A DNA stretch of 64,000 nt from NCBI GenBank assembly GCA_019279435.1, contig JAAALK010000283.1:3596001-3660000 (forward strand), read 5' to 3'. Source of the DNA: Zizania palustris. Its lineage: Eukaryota; Streptophyta; Magnoliopsida; Poales; Poaceae. Under the pieces are notes generated by a model. That model saw only the letters and a program-made list of their open reading frames with translations, did not search any database and was not told the origin of the DNA. Position 1 is the first letter of the stretch. The number at the start of each line of letters is the position of its first letter. This document shows positions 22,101 to 32,740 of this stretch, piece after piece. The translations under genes were made by a program, and so were the position numbers.

Positions 22101-22669
22101 TGATGGTGATCAAAGATCCTTTGGCCCAAACCGCCTCGCTGTAGGCTTTGCTGCAGCTGCAGACGTTGCCTGCGTTTGGGCGGAGCTCGAGTCGAGCCCA
22201 AGGCCAAAGCCTTTGAAGCAACTTTCTTTGGCTTTTTTGTGGAGCTTCAGTGTGAAGGGCGCTAAGGCTTGCGAGGTGGGCTCCACGCGAAGCTAGGAAT
22301 GAGGAGAAGAGAGCGAAGGATGCAAGGCGTTGAGAAGAGAGCAAATGAGAGGTGTGTCGAAGCCGTGTGTGATAAACCCCTATTTATACGGGGTAAAAAA
22401 ATCCCGACGGTTCCCCTGCCGAAGCCACTGACAGGTGGGCCTCCTGCGAAGCTGAAGCGAATCGGCGCACTGTAACGATCAATTTTATAGCTGTTGCAAA
22501 GTCAATTGATCTCCTTGAGGTCGTTCTAACAGCTGACGTAGGCAATTATTACCTGTGCAAATCAAAGCCGCCTTCAGTCCAAGCTCCGAAGGCCTGTTTT
22601 CTCTGAAGTTTCCATTTTTACTGTCATTTGCCCCAAGGGAGCATGCACCCCTTCGTCCCGAAGGCCTGC

Positions 22670-22683
22670 AGGTGAGGGGCTAC
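22670..22683 (+). other. Polypurine tract of element A
   Basis: CAGGTGAGGGGCTAC immediately before the 3' LTR; it primes plus-strand DNA synthesis. Confidence 0.6.
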
Positions 22684-23629
22684 TGTTGGGGGAATAAGTT
22701 TTCCCTTGAACAGGGGCCAAATGATGTCAGCCTCCGACAGCCTTCGGCTTGGAGCCCAACACTGTCGAAGCATGTCCATATAAGATGAAGTTATTTCTAA
22801 GTCTCAAGGTTCTCTTCAGAGCCCTCTGGAGCGAAGCCTCTGAACCCCTTTCAGAGTCCTCCGGAGCGAAGCCTCCAAGCTCCCTTTGAAGTTTGCCAGA
22901 AGCTAAGTCTCAGGCTAGTTTCAGAGTTATCCTCCAAACTAACTTCGGAGTTAACCTCCAAGCCTTGTTCGGAGTTAACCTTCGAGCTCCTTTCGGAGCT
23001 CCCTAGAGCCAGTCTCCGGACCCTCAGCTGATTCGAGGCTAAGTCTCCGAGAACTCAATTCGGAGTTCGTTTCGGAGTATACTTCGAAGCCCACTTTGGA
23101 GTTTACTTCGAAATCTTCTACACAACCTCCGCCTGAAGAACTCCAGCCCCTACTCCGAACCCAGAAGATATTTGTACCTCGCAACAGTGTAGAAGCCATA
23201 CCAGGGGCCCCTCTGCCCCTAGTATGTCATTTCGCTAGTCAAGAAGTGACGTTTATCTGACACGTTTGTAAAGCTATAAAGCACTTTGTACAATAGCTAG
23301 CTCCTTTTTTTCCCATTTTGCCCCTATGAGCCTATGATTTATAGAGGGCATTTAGGTCTTTTCCTTTGGCCTGCATGCCTATAAAAGCAGGGCCAAGCCC
23401 TTGTAATAGTTTAGCTTCTCTAGGGCCATGAGAGCCTCGAGATTCATTAGACTCCATCGAGGCATACTATGCCAAATCCACCACAAACTAGACATAGGGC
23501 TATTATCCTTTAGGGGAGGTCCGAACCAGTATAAATCTTTTCTCCTTCTGAGAGAACCATTCGAGGTTCATTTTACACACCATACACACATATAAAACCT
23601 GTGCTGTAGCTAACACAATTGCTACAACA
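22684..23629 (+). repeat. 3' LTR of element A
   Basis: Complete, 946 bp, from TGTTGGGGGAATAAG to GCTACAACA, with TATAAAA near 23380. The next five bases, GCTGT, should be the target duplication; its partner lies left of the window. Confidence 0.88.
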
Positions 23630-24108
23630 GCTGTCTTCACATCCATTTGCCATATCTCATGATGATAAAATGAGGCAATTACTAGGATGATCTGAATAGA
23701 CTTAAGCATGGCGACAGGCGAAAATGTTTCATAATAATCAACAACTTGAATGTATCTAAAACCTTTCGCCACCAATCGTGCTTTATAGATGTGGACATTT
23801 CCATCAACATCTATCTTTTTCTTAAAGATCCATTTGCACTCAATAGTTTTTACACCATCAGGTGGATCGATCAAGTTCCAAACTTGATTCTCTCTCATGG
23901 ACTCTAACTCAAATCTGATGGCTCCAAGACATTTCTTAGAGTCCGGTCCTAACACTGCTTCAGCATAAGTATTGGGCTCGTCGTTGTCCAACAACAATAT
24001 GTTGCGTTGCCTAGTTGTCAAAAACATGAACCGCTCCAGCGCATGACTCACCCTCTTAGACCTTCGTGGGGCTGCTGTCTCAAAAATAGGTTCTACAACC
24101 CCTTGCAC
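23630..24108 (-). pseudogene. Element D reverse transcriptase, N-terminal part
   Basis: The minus strand gives the pre-RT linker (RRSKRVSHALERF) and copia RT blocks CKWIFKKKIDVDGN, KARLVAKGF, DYYETFSPVAMLKS and WQMDVKTA, then runs into the LTR of element A. Catalytic YxDD lies beyond the break and is not in the window. This junction shows that A inserted into D. Inactive by truncation. Confidence 0.87.
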
Positions 24109-24900
24109 GTCCTGTGGTAGTTCAGTGGGATCTAGAACACTTTCCAGTGGCTTTCGAACTTCTTCGAGAGAAATTCTTTCCCAAGAAACACACCATTCCG
24201 AGCGACAAACACTTTGCCCTCTTCTCTAATATAGAAATAGTATCCCTCGATGTCCTTAGGATATCCCATAAAGAATCACTTGTCAGATTTATGAGTGAAC
24301 TTGTCAGACATCAAACATTTGACATAAGCCTCATAACTCCAAATCTTTAGAAAATATAAACTAGGACGCCCCCCCAGACCACATCCCATATGGTGTCTTC
24401 TCTACTGACTTAGATGTAACTCTATTCAATGTGAAAGCGGAAGTTTCTAGAGCGAGTTCCCAAAAGGATAACATAAGATCAACAAGACTCATCATCGACC
24501 GAACCATGTCCAACAAAGTGCGGTTTCTCCGCTCGGACACCCCATTCCACTGAGGTGTGCTAGATGGAGTCAGTTGTGGAACAATTCCCCACTGCTTCAG
24601 ATGATTACTAAACTCATGGCTCAAATATTCACCTACATGATTAGATCGTAGAAATTTGATTGTCTTGCCCATAAGATTTTGTACCTTATTTTGGAACTCC
24701 TTGAACTTTTCAAAGGATTCCCACTTATGCCTCATTAAGTAGGCATACCCATATCAACTCAAGTCGTCGGTAAAAGTGATAAAGTACCGAAAATCACCTC
24801 TAGCGATATGACTCATCGGTCCACATAAATCAGTATGTATTATTTACAATAGCTCATTCACCCTCTCAATTTGACCATTGAAAGGTTTCTTTGTAGTTTT
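24109..24900 (-). pseudogene. Element D integrase
   Basis: The core at 24361-24735 has FEKFKEFQNKVQNLMGK, the second catalytic Asp changed within LRSNHVGEYL (family LRSDRGGEYL, so Asp to Asn), QLTPSSTPQWNGVSERRNR with the catalytic Glu, and VRSMMSLVDLMLSFWE. The first Asp (HTDLCGPM) lies near 24830. Downstream codons to 24109 include GYYFYIREEGKVFVARNGVF, with stops. It would have inserted the element; the Asn change and stops inactivate it. Confidence 0.82.
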
Positions 24901-25500
24901 GCCAAGTAAACAAGACTCACATGTGTCATATGATTCAAAATCAAATTACTCCAAAACTCCATCTCTATGGAGCTTCTACATGCGCTTCACATTTATATGA
25001 CCCAAATGACAATGCCAGACATAGGTAGGATTCAAATCATTGAGTTGTCGTTTCTTTGTACTAACATTATAAATGTGTGTATCTTTAAGATTCAGAATAT
25101 ATATTCCATTCACCAATGGACAAATACCATAGAGCATGTCATATGAAAATATTGAACAACACATGTTCTTTATTATGAATTCAAAACCTTCTTCTTCTAA
25201 ACATGAAGAAGAGATAATGTTTCTGCCTAAGGCAGGAATGAAATAATAATGATTCAACTCCAAAACTAAACTTGAAGGTAGTGATAGTGAATAAACACCG
25301 ACGGCCAACGCTACAACTTTTGCACCATTACTGATGTGGATATCTAGTTTGACTATTGCACACTTTCCTGACCTACTCAGTCCTTGCAATAATTTGCAAG
25401 TATGAATCATCAACCCGATATCAAATACCCATGAATCATTTGGACGAGTAGAAAGATTAATTTCAATAACATTAATACTTGAAGTATAAGCGGAAGTCCC
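24901..25500 (-). pseudogene. Element D protease remnant and GAG-pre-integrase
   Basis: The open stretch 24976-25413 has the region after the protease Asp (LELNHYYFIPALGRNIIS), then YVWHCHLGHINVKRM, the His pair of the GAG-pre-integrase zinc site; the Cys pair lies near 24920 (CESCLLGK). The protease motif upstream reads WVFDIGLMIHTC where the family has DTG or DSG, so it is altered. Inactive. Confidence 0.78.
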
Positions 25501-25914
25501 ACTTCCCTTCTCCTTCTAGAGTTCTTCCAAGAACCATTTGCAGGTCATGAACCATTCACCAATTTTGCATGCAAACAAGGACTTCAATATACCGTACCTC
25601 TCGACCTGAGATTGGCTCTCAAAAATGTCTTGTTGTCCCATAATCATATTATGGACATCATTGTTCTCATCTTGCTTCCGAAGCCCGGAGGACATACTAG
25701 CATGTATGAGACAACATACATTAAGTGACTCATTCGAGTGCTTATCATAAGCACTCCGGTCAACTAGTCCATCATGATGGGACTCCTCTAGAACATTTCC
25801 TTTTCCTTTTGTTTGAGAACATTTCTCAAGTTTCTATACCAGTCTGTAATGATTGTTCCAAAAAGAATTGATCACAAAATGAAGACTAAAATTTTCCTTA
25901 ACAGTTGGTGCCAT
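25501..25914 (-). pseudogene. Element D gag remnant
   Basis: Begins at an ATG at 25914 (MAPTVKENFS) and continues with stops through fragments such as CCLIHASMS and CKWFLEEL. It is far shorter than a copia gag and no CCHC knuckle is seen, so much has been deleted. The reading is supported mainly by position between leader and protease. Confidence 0.5.
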
Positions 25915-27121
25915 GATCTACAAAATTAAATGAAAGGGTGAACATTATGCTATGTTTATATTCTATCCAATAAAAGATGTATCACTATTGAAACCAGTCA
26001 CTTTCCCTCTATTGACTAATAGTGTGACAAGATCCATATTCAACTAACTCCTAGTGAGATTTGGCATCACTGCTAGAAGCTAACTTACATAGGTAAGAAA
26101 CACTTTAGTAATCACATCATATGTGACTCTTATTCATTGGATTAGCATGCAATGCATGACGTCCAACTCCATGCCCCAAAGCCCAAAACCGTTTTGGTTG
26201 CTTTGTTAAGCAAACCAATACTATACGTGCATAAGTCCGACTTCCACCCTAACTAGTCAAGATAAAAGATAGCACCCTGCTTTGGTAGACCCACTATCGA
26301 TGATCAAGATACTTGGTAGGTGTAGATATTGGAAAGAGAATCAATACTTAATTTTCTAAGGGAAAACTATTCTAGAAAGGTGACGTCCCCTAGCGCATAC
26401 GAAACATGCAAAAATAGTATGATAGGAACATAAGTAAGCACCATAGACAACACATTGACTGTGACATAGTATGGCCCCTTCACATGGTGATCTCCATCTC
26501 CATGGCTCCCGTCATTGAGTGTGTGCCTCCGGTCTTCATGAACCTGTACTAGCCTATTAAAATAGCACTTATACTAGTTACCTAAGCTGAATCATCAAAA
26601 ATCAACACGTAGGTCGTATAAATGTACACCAGCCTTGGGCTATAAATAATCATGACATGCAGTCCATATTTAAATACATTCAATGCATATCATATATTAT
26701 TTTCAACAAGGTCATACCAGTCACAACATTCTCTAATAAACAAAGTTAGGCAAAGAATCTACAAGTGTTCGATATCTCGAACTGAAAATATCAGCTCAAT
26801 GGGCTCAAAATTTCTAGTTTTGTGTGGATCGGAACTTCTTATCTGCTAGAAATTCCAACACCAAATTGCTCTCTATATGGATTAAAAACCGATATCAGAA
26901 TTTCCGATAAATATCGGATCTTCCGATCTAATATTGGAACTTCTAACAGCAAAATTAATCTCTCTATCAAATTAAGTTTAGCATCGAAACTTCTGATCAG
27001 TATCGAAACTTCCGATCATCATTAGACATTTCCAAAATCCGATGAACAGAAAATAGATCTAATATATTTTTCACCATGTATCTCCATACATGATTGATCC
27101 AGATTGAACACTACGCACGTA
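25915..27121 (-). other. Leader region of element D
   Basis: AT-rich, no gene seen. Between 26880 and 27040 short phrases such as TCGGATCTTCCGATC and ATCGAAACTTCTGATC recur in degenerate form, about 40 bases apart. Confidence 0.5.
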
Positions 27122-27134
27122 GGATCTAATACCA
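27122..27134 (-). other. Primer binding site of element D
   Basis: The minus strand reads TGGTATTAGATCC, two changes from the TGGTATCAGAGCC consensus, both C-to-T or G-to-T. It sits one base from the LTR end. Confidence 0.6.
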
Positions 27135-27135
27135 C

Positions 27136-27235
27136 TATTGGGACATGGGGAAGCTACACTAGCCATCAATTTAAAAAATTTCGCCCCCAAACCCTAGAAC
27201 CATGTGTGTGAGGGATCATGAATCTATTGACGCCA
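27136..27235 (-). repeat. Partial 5' LTR of element D
   Basis: Plus-strand TATTGGGACATGGGGAAGC begins the LTR (as its reverse complement it ends CCCAATA). The right limit near 27235 is uncertain and the LTR is probably truncated. Confidence 0.45.
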
Positions 27236-28060
27236 TGATTTGGTAAAGCCCAAGACCATTAGGAGTGATGCATGGTCAATAGAAGTAAAAGGAGTTCAGG
27301 CAAATGTTGGTCAAAGAAGCTCGTCTGTATTGTTATACAAGGTCAGATATGAAGGAGCCGATATACATGAAGAAGACAGAGATAAATCCATAATCGTTTA
27401 TGATATTATTGTGGCGGACGACAAATCTCTGGACTATAAATATGTACCTATTAGATAGGTTAAGACGAATCTACAAACGCAACAGCAAAACTACTCTCAG
27501 CGCATCACCACCCTTTGTTTCCAAGGTTTAGCCCCAACGAGACGTGACACTCAGAGTTGGGCTGCATCGCTTTTATCTCCAGCGAAGAGGTGAGTCCTAC
27601 CACCCTTACGATTGTATCGGCTATATCATTGTCTTTCGAGGATGCATCGTTTTGATCTCTTGAAACATTTGTTCAGTTAATGTGGTCACTGTTTATCTTG
27701 GTGTATTTGCTAGGTGTAAGGCTGCATCGTTATGATCTCTTGGATTGATGTGAGTTGGGTATTGTGGTTCAAGGCTTCATCGGTTAAGTTTGACATCTTG
27801 ATCTATTGTTTCTAATTTATGTTGTACACCACTCATCTGAATATAGCATGCTCGATGTGTTAAGTACTATTAATTACTCATGATTAAGCAACTGTCTTGG
27901 TTAAGTCTGATCTTCTTGTTATGGTGATTTAATAGTATGGACGCATTCTATGCTATGTTATATTTAGTTTCTATTGGAGTACAAGCCGATAGATTATCCT
28001 TAATTCCATGTTGCATCTCATTGATGTTGGTGATTCTTTATCGGCCCTTGTGCGCAACAC
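27236..28060. repeat. Repeat H, copy 1
   Basis: Unclassified sequence with a TATAAATA at 27435-27442. Bases 27590-28060 are repeated with few changes at 40389-40865, on the far side of G1. Copy 1 breaks at CACGCTA and joins the tail of a chromovirus. A 72-codon frame at 27240-27458 has no recognised domain. It may be part of an LTR or leader of another element. Confidence 0.55.
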
Positions 28061-28402
28061 GCTAATCAGTTAGAGCTACCACCCTCATTGGCTGGGGTAC
28101 ATGACGTGTTTCATGTGTCACAACTAAAGAAGTGTCTTCGAGTCCCAGCAGAGCAAGTAGACCTTCAGCAGTTGAACATTCAAGAAGATATGACCTATGT
28201 GGAAAAACCCGTCAGGATCTTGGAAGTCAAAGAAAGGACCACTAGGAGTCGCGTCATTCGCTTCTGTAAAGTTTAGTGGAGCAATCATCCTGTACAGGAA
28301 GCTACATGGGAAAAAGAGGAAGAACTCAAAGCACAACATCCAGAGCTATTCGAGGATTGATCTGAATCTCGAGGACGAGATTCTCTGTAAGGGGGATAGG
28401 AT
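28061..28402 (+). pseudogene. Truncated chromovirus integrase tail and chromodomain
   Basis: Starts abruptly at ATCAGTTAGAGC and carries HDVFHVSQLKKC, the end of integrase, then a chromodomain (YVEKPVRILEVKERTTRSRV) and a polypurine tract before the LTR. A TAG after RFCKV interrupts it. Unlike the complete copy at 36887-37183 it keeps the extra A that holds the frame after SQL. It is the remnant of a second element sharing the LTR at 28403. Confidence 0.82.
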
Positions 28403-31400
28403 TGTAACATCCCAAGATTTAAAAATAAATAAAATAAAGGAAATACATTTTCAGGGAATTAAAGGAATTATTTAATTAAAGAAAACCCTAAAAGAGCCCG
28501 ACTAAAGCCAAACAGAAGGAAATAGTTCATATTTTAACTTGGAAAATTTATGGAGGAATTTAGAGGCCAAGATATAATTTTAGGAATTTTTACAAATTTT
28601 TATCAATAGTGGTTCAACCCTTAAACAAATAAATGAATTACTGGAATTATTTTAATTAAGAAAACGATTTTAAATAAACTTGGGCCGCAACCCTCCAATC
28701 TACCCTGGCCCAGCCTAGTCCAAGCATGGAGACACTGACATGCAGGGTCCGTCTATCGGCGCTCGCACCCCCTCTCTCCTCCCCGCGTCCGCCTCTGCCT
28801 GGCCCACCCATCAGCCTCGCTAACGCTCCCTTCGCCACTGACAGCCCGGGCCCATCTGTCGGCCCCTTTCCTTTTTTGATCGCCCGCTGACAGGTGGAGC
28901 CCACCTATCAGATCCTTCATCTCCGATGGAAGGGGATATCTCCCCTTTCCTTTCCAGTGACCCCCTTTCCTTTTCCTGCCGCTGGCCGCCCCTATCCACC
29001 TGGGTCCAACTTGGACTCCCTTCCTCCGACCCCGGCGATCTCTTTCCCCCTTTAGCCGACGCGTGTCCGCATATATGGAAGCTAGCCCACAAAAATGGAA
29101 CCCTCGTCGGAGAAGGAAGGAAACCTTCGGTTTTCTTCCGTTTGGCCACCGTCGCCGACCCTATAAAGACCCCCTCGGCTCATCGCACTCCGCCCACCCC
29201 TAAAGCCCTAGCCAGAGCACTCGAGAGCACCGCTGCCGCTTTTTCGGACTTTAGCCCTGCTTCACCTCCGGCCACCGCTCGGTGCCGCCTCGGGCCTCCT
29301 CCGTCCACGCCGCCGCCACCTTCGTGACCGCCGGAGCCCGCCCGTCCTCGGCCACACCTCCGTTGGCCGTGAGGACCACCGGATCATCATCGCCGTCAAG
29401 GACCCGAACACCCCTCGCCGTCTACCCTCGCCGCCGGTCGCCATCAGACGTCCTTCACCGCTGTCGCAGGTATGGTCGTGATCGTCGTCCCCTCCTCTTT
29501 CCATTTAAGCCAAGACCTAGGCCCCTAGGCCCTCGCCGTCGCCGTCGCCACTGCACCCGAGCCCCGCCATCGACGGAGACGAAGGGTACCGTACCCCTTT
29601 ACACGTGTGCCATGCCGGATTAAATCCCAGCCACACGATCGCGATCAAAGCGCCCAGATTAAATCCCTACGGGATTTAATCTTAGCCTTTGATCTGGTCA
29701 AAAGGGTACGGTGCGATCTGGGCCGTCCAGATGCACTTAACCCTCCCGTCTCGCATCTGGCCACCAGATCCAGATCCAACGGTCCAGATCAATCCGATTC
29801 ACGTGCATAGTAACCTAGTCCACCGTGGGCGTGGCTCACCATGGACCCGAGCCCATTTTCTGTTTAAAATAAAATCCAGAAAATTGTTTAAATTTTGAAA
29901 ATTCATAACTTGCTCATTTTAACTCCAAATTTCACCATTCAAATTTTGTTAAATTCCTCTTTTTATTCTCTACACATTAATGCCATAAAAACAGTATGTC
30001 CCTTTAGCCCAAAATATTCTTATTAAATAAATAAGTAAAAACCCCTTAGGGATAAATGGTTAATTCATAAAATAAATTAGGAAAAACCTTAAAATCTAAT
30101 CTTTAATGTTTTTCAACATAACTTCAGAATAATAAAGTTTAATTCCACATATTTAAGCTCATAAACTTGTATGCTTATATAATTTGTGATATTTTGATTG
30201 TTTATTGAATGTTTTATTTTTCCATATCGAGAAGACTACGAGATCGTCGAGGAGCCGGAGTTTTACCCCGAGGTTCCTCCATCACCATTTGCTGATCAAG
30301 GCAAGTCACAACCCCCATTTTGATAATCATTGAGCCCATGTTTTAATAAATTATCGCTATAACTCATAGGATAATATTGCATTAGTCTAATCTCAAGCCT
30401 TACACTATATTTATTAGATCCCCGTCCTTGTGTGTAAACCCAAACCATGCTTATTGAGCCTTAACTCCTTGTCACTCTACTATAATATATTAGCTAGTGT
30501 CCAATGTACCGACACAACTGCTATAGGATAAAAAGAATGAGTCATAGATAGATGGATTCTACTATATGTATTTCCCCGTTATTCTCGTCTCTGGACTCTG
30601 TTGGAGTTGGCTATGTTATAAGTATGGTGGGTTCCGGGTGCAAGCTAGGGCATTGGTTGGTCGCACCCGGGGCACTATAAGGACCGGTCTGCGAGATCTG
30701 TTGCAAAGCACTTCCATACTAACCACAAGTCTAATGGGTAAGTCCTAACTGAAAGTATGGAACAATCCGACTCGATGCACCATAGTGGAGGGGGCAAGGG
30801 GCAACTTGCGGGTGACTTGTACCGACGTGGCTCAAGGGGGGGTATGGTGTTGGCTCGACGCGTCGGGGCACCATATGAAACCCATAAGAGGGTGCTGTCG
30901 GGTCGAGGCGGACCATATGGAAGGTTTCGGCATGAGTTCCTGTGGTATGGGTCATCTCATTACACTTTAGTGTAAGTGATGAGTGCGTGCCTTGTGGGTA
31001 CAGTGGTACACCTCTGATTAGAGTATTTAAATCTTTTCGAAAAGGCGAGCCCACGGTCAAGGGCGGGTTGTGTGACTTCTCGCAGTTAGTTTACAATTGT
31101 TTGAATGGTTGAGTTATTCATGGCATATAAGGACTATTGAGCGAGGTGGGGCTGACTGTACCCCCTCGAGTTAGAAGATGATGATGCATACACATGTTTA
31201 CGTTTCTGTATTAATAACTTGATCACATTTAATCGCTTTACAAATATGCTTTTCTGCAAAATTAGCCACTATCTCCCTTGTTATTACTCTGCATTATATT
31301 TGCATCCGGTGGCTTGCTGAGTACGATTGTACTCACCCCCATTGACTTACACCACTAGAGCCCGACTACTACGAGGAGGATGAAGGTCTGGAGTAGCGAC

Positions 31401-31606
31401 CCAGTCAAGGCGAGACTAGAAGGAGGCGTTCATCTAGGACCCTTGTTTTATTAGTTTCTCTTCACTTTATTCACTTTTGTACTAATACAGTCTACGAACC
31501 GTGAATGCTTGTCGTATTGTACGTGGTCGTGTGATGAACATATTGGTTTATTGATTTTCTATGGAATTTCAATAATGGTCCGGATTTATTAAATCTAGGC
31601 GTTACA
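28403..31606 (+). repeat. LTR 1 of G1
   Basis: 3204 bp from TGTAACATCCC to GGCGTTACA. GC-rich at 28700-29600, AT-rich elsewhere. Short protein-like stretches at 30231-30305 (EEPEFYPEVPPSPF) and 31366-31395 (DYYEEDEGLE) have relatives in the LTR of G3. No gene is called. Confidence 0.88.
29162..29168 (+). promoter_or_regulatory. TATA box of G1 LTR 1
   Basis: TATAAAG in GACCCTATAAAGACCCCC, conserved at 37986-37992 in LTR 2. Confidence 0.55.
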
Positions 31607-31609
31607 AGA

Positions 31610-31621
31610 TGGTATCAGAGC
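31610..31621 (+). other. Primer binding site of G1
   Basis: TGGTATCAGAGC, three bases after the LTR, complementary to initiator Met tRNA, the usual chromovirus primer. Confidence 0.88.
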
Positions 31622-31743
31622 TGACTTGACTGTAGGAAGCCAAACATACCTGACCCTAGGACTTATAATAACCATATTTTCTTACAAAATTACTTACCCT
31701 CTCATCTTCTGGAGTTTCACAAAAAATTCTCTCTCTTTTGTAG

Positions 31744-32562
31744 ATGCCGGTCCATACCATGAGTGGGACTCTCTGCGACGAGGCCGGATTCATCCGCGAG
31801 CTTCGCATGCTCGTCGACTTCCTCAGATTCGTACATGAGCCTGCGTTCCACAGGATCTTTCCCGATGCGAGCAAGAGCTACTGCGAGGTCACGATCGTCA
31901 TCCGTCCCTCCCCCACGCAGCCTGCCTTCTACACCCATGGAGTCGGAAGACCTTCATTCGTGGTGGCCAGCCAGCGCGCTGCTCTTTAGGCCCTCGCCGA
32001 GCTCCGGTTGGTCTATGACGGCCAACTTCGTGACACCATCTACCACTTCATCCCCATGCGTACCCCTAGGAGTCACCGCAGCATGTACATCAGTTCCCTC
32101 ACTCAGCACAACTCTGCCATCGCCCGCACCATGAGGTTATTGGAGGCCATGGACAATCTTCACACCGAGGCCATCCTCGATGCAGATAGTCAGCACGACA
32201 CCATCGATTTCTACCGCCATTCGTCGGAGAATCTGAACCGCGAGAACACCAATCTTCGTCGCCAGGTTCAGCAGAATCATCACCTGACCACTGAGGTGGA
32301 AGAGTTGAGGCGTCAGAACGAGCTTCTATGCCAGGGCGCCACCGACACCGCATAGCTTCGCCATTAGATCAAGGAGTTGCAGAAGGACCTAGAGGAGGTC
32401 GCTCCCCTTCCGCCCCGCAAGCGGAAATCACTCCGGATCCCCACAGTTAGGCCCAAGAGGATCTCCCACAGTGCACCTCCCGCTGGACCCTCCAGTTTCA
32501 CCACCCCTGCACCGACCCTCTCTGTCGAGCCCGTGATCGAGTCGTCCCTTGAGCTGCCTTAG
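31744..32562 (+). pseudogene. Extra reading frame upstream of gag in G1
   Basis: One frame of 273 codons from ATG at 31744 (MPVHTMSGTL) to TAG at 32560, interrupted only by three TAG codons (31987, 32353, 32365), all explicable as CAG to TAG. The N-terminal ~90 residues contain CEVTIVIRPSP, FYTHGVGRPSF and VASQRAAL, a pattern that recalls a double-stranded-RNA-binding fold, but that is a guess. Residues ~115-205 are Leu/Asn/Glu-rich and look like a coiled coil (ENTNLRRQVQQN, EVEELRRQNELL). A basic PPRKRKSLR stretch follows. Not a standard chromovirus gene; role unknown. Confidence 0.65.
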
Positions 32563-32740
32563 ACGTAGTTTTTACGGTTGCTTGTCTCTTTTCATTGTAT
32601 TTCCACACATGTAAAATATAGGGCATGAGTGAAGATTAAATAAAAAGACTTATATGTAATAGTCTAGGACAACACACTTTGGAAATAAAACTTAGCCACA
32701 TTTCCCCTAAGAGTTTATTGTCTGTTTTGGAAACGATAGG

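Larger units (their letters stand above)
1..23629 (+). mobile_element. Element A: Tat-like Ty3/gypsy LTR element, 5' end cut by window, nested insertions
   Basis: The LTR fragment at 1-582 matches the second part of the complete LTR at 22684-23629 (about 42 differences by hand over ~585 bases). The first is followed by a TTGGCGCC-type primer binding site and the second preceded by a purine-rich tract, so both lie in plus orientation. The interior without its insertions is 583-2911, 4636-5833 and 21101-22683, about 5.1 kb. I see no gag, protease, reverse transcriptase or integrase in it, only an antisense gene related to the Tat antisense ORF. It therefore looks non-autonomous. Its right flank (23630 onward) is the reverse transcriptase of copia element D. 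Confidence 0.8.
23630..27235 (-). mobile_element. Element D: Ty1/copia element, minus strand, split by element A
   Basis: From right to left: a partial 5' LTR, a primer binding site, a long leader, gag remnants, GAG-pre-integrase, integrase and the start of reverse transcriptase, which stops where element A begins. The rest of RT, RNase H and the 3' LTR must lie left of the window. Several stops and internal deletions. It differs from copia1: single small domains, no polypurine array, no coiled-coil gag. Confidence 0.85.

Noticed and set aside
29282..29623. Arg/Pro/Ser-rich frame in the GC-rich part of the G1 LTR, with a counterpart at 38148-38447
   Set aside because: Low-complexity composition from GC-rich sequence; attempted splicing into the 30231 block gave the wrong frame, so no gene is called.
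7763..31621. Possible tRNA genes at TGGTATCAGAGC sites
   Set aside because: Only the short primer-complementary segments are present; no cloverleaf around them.
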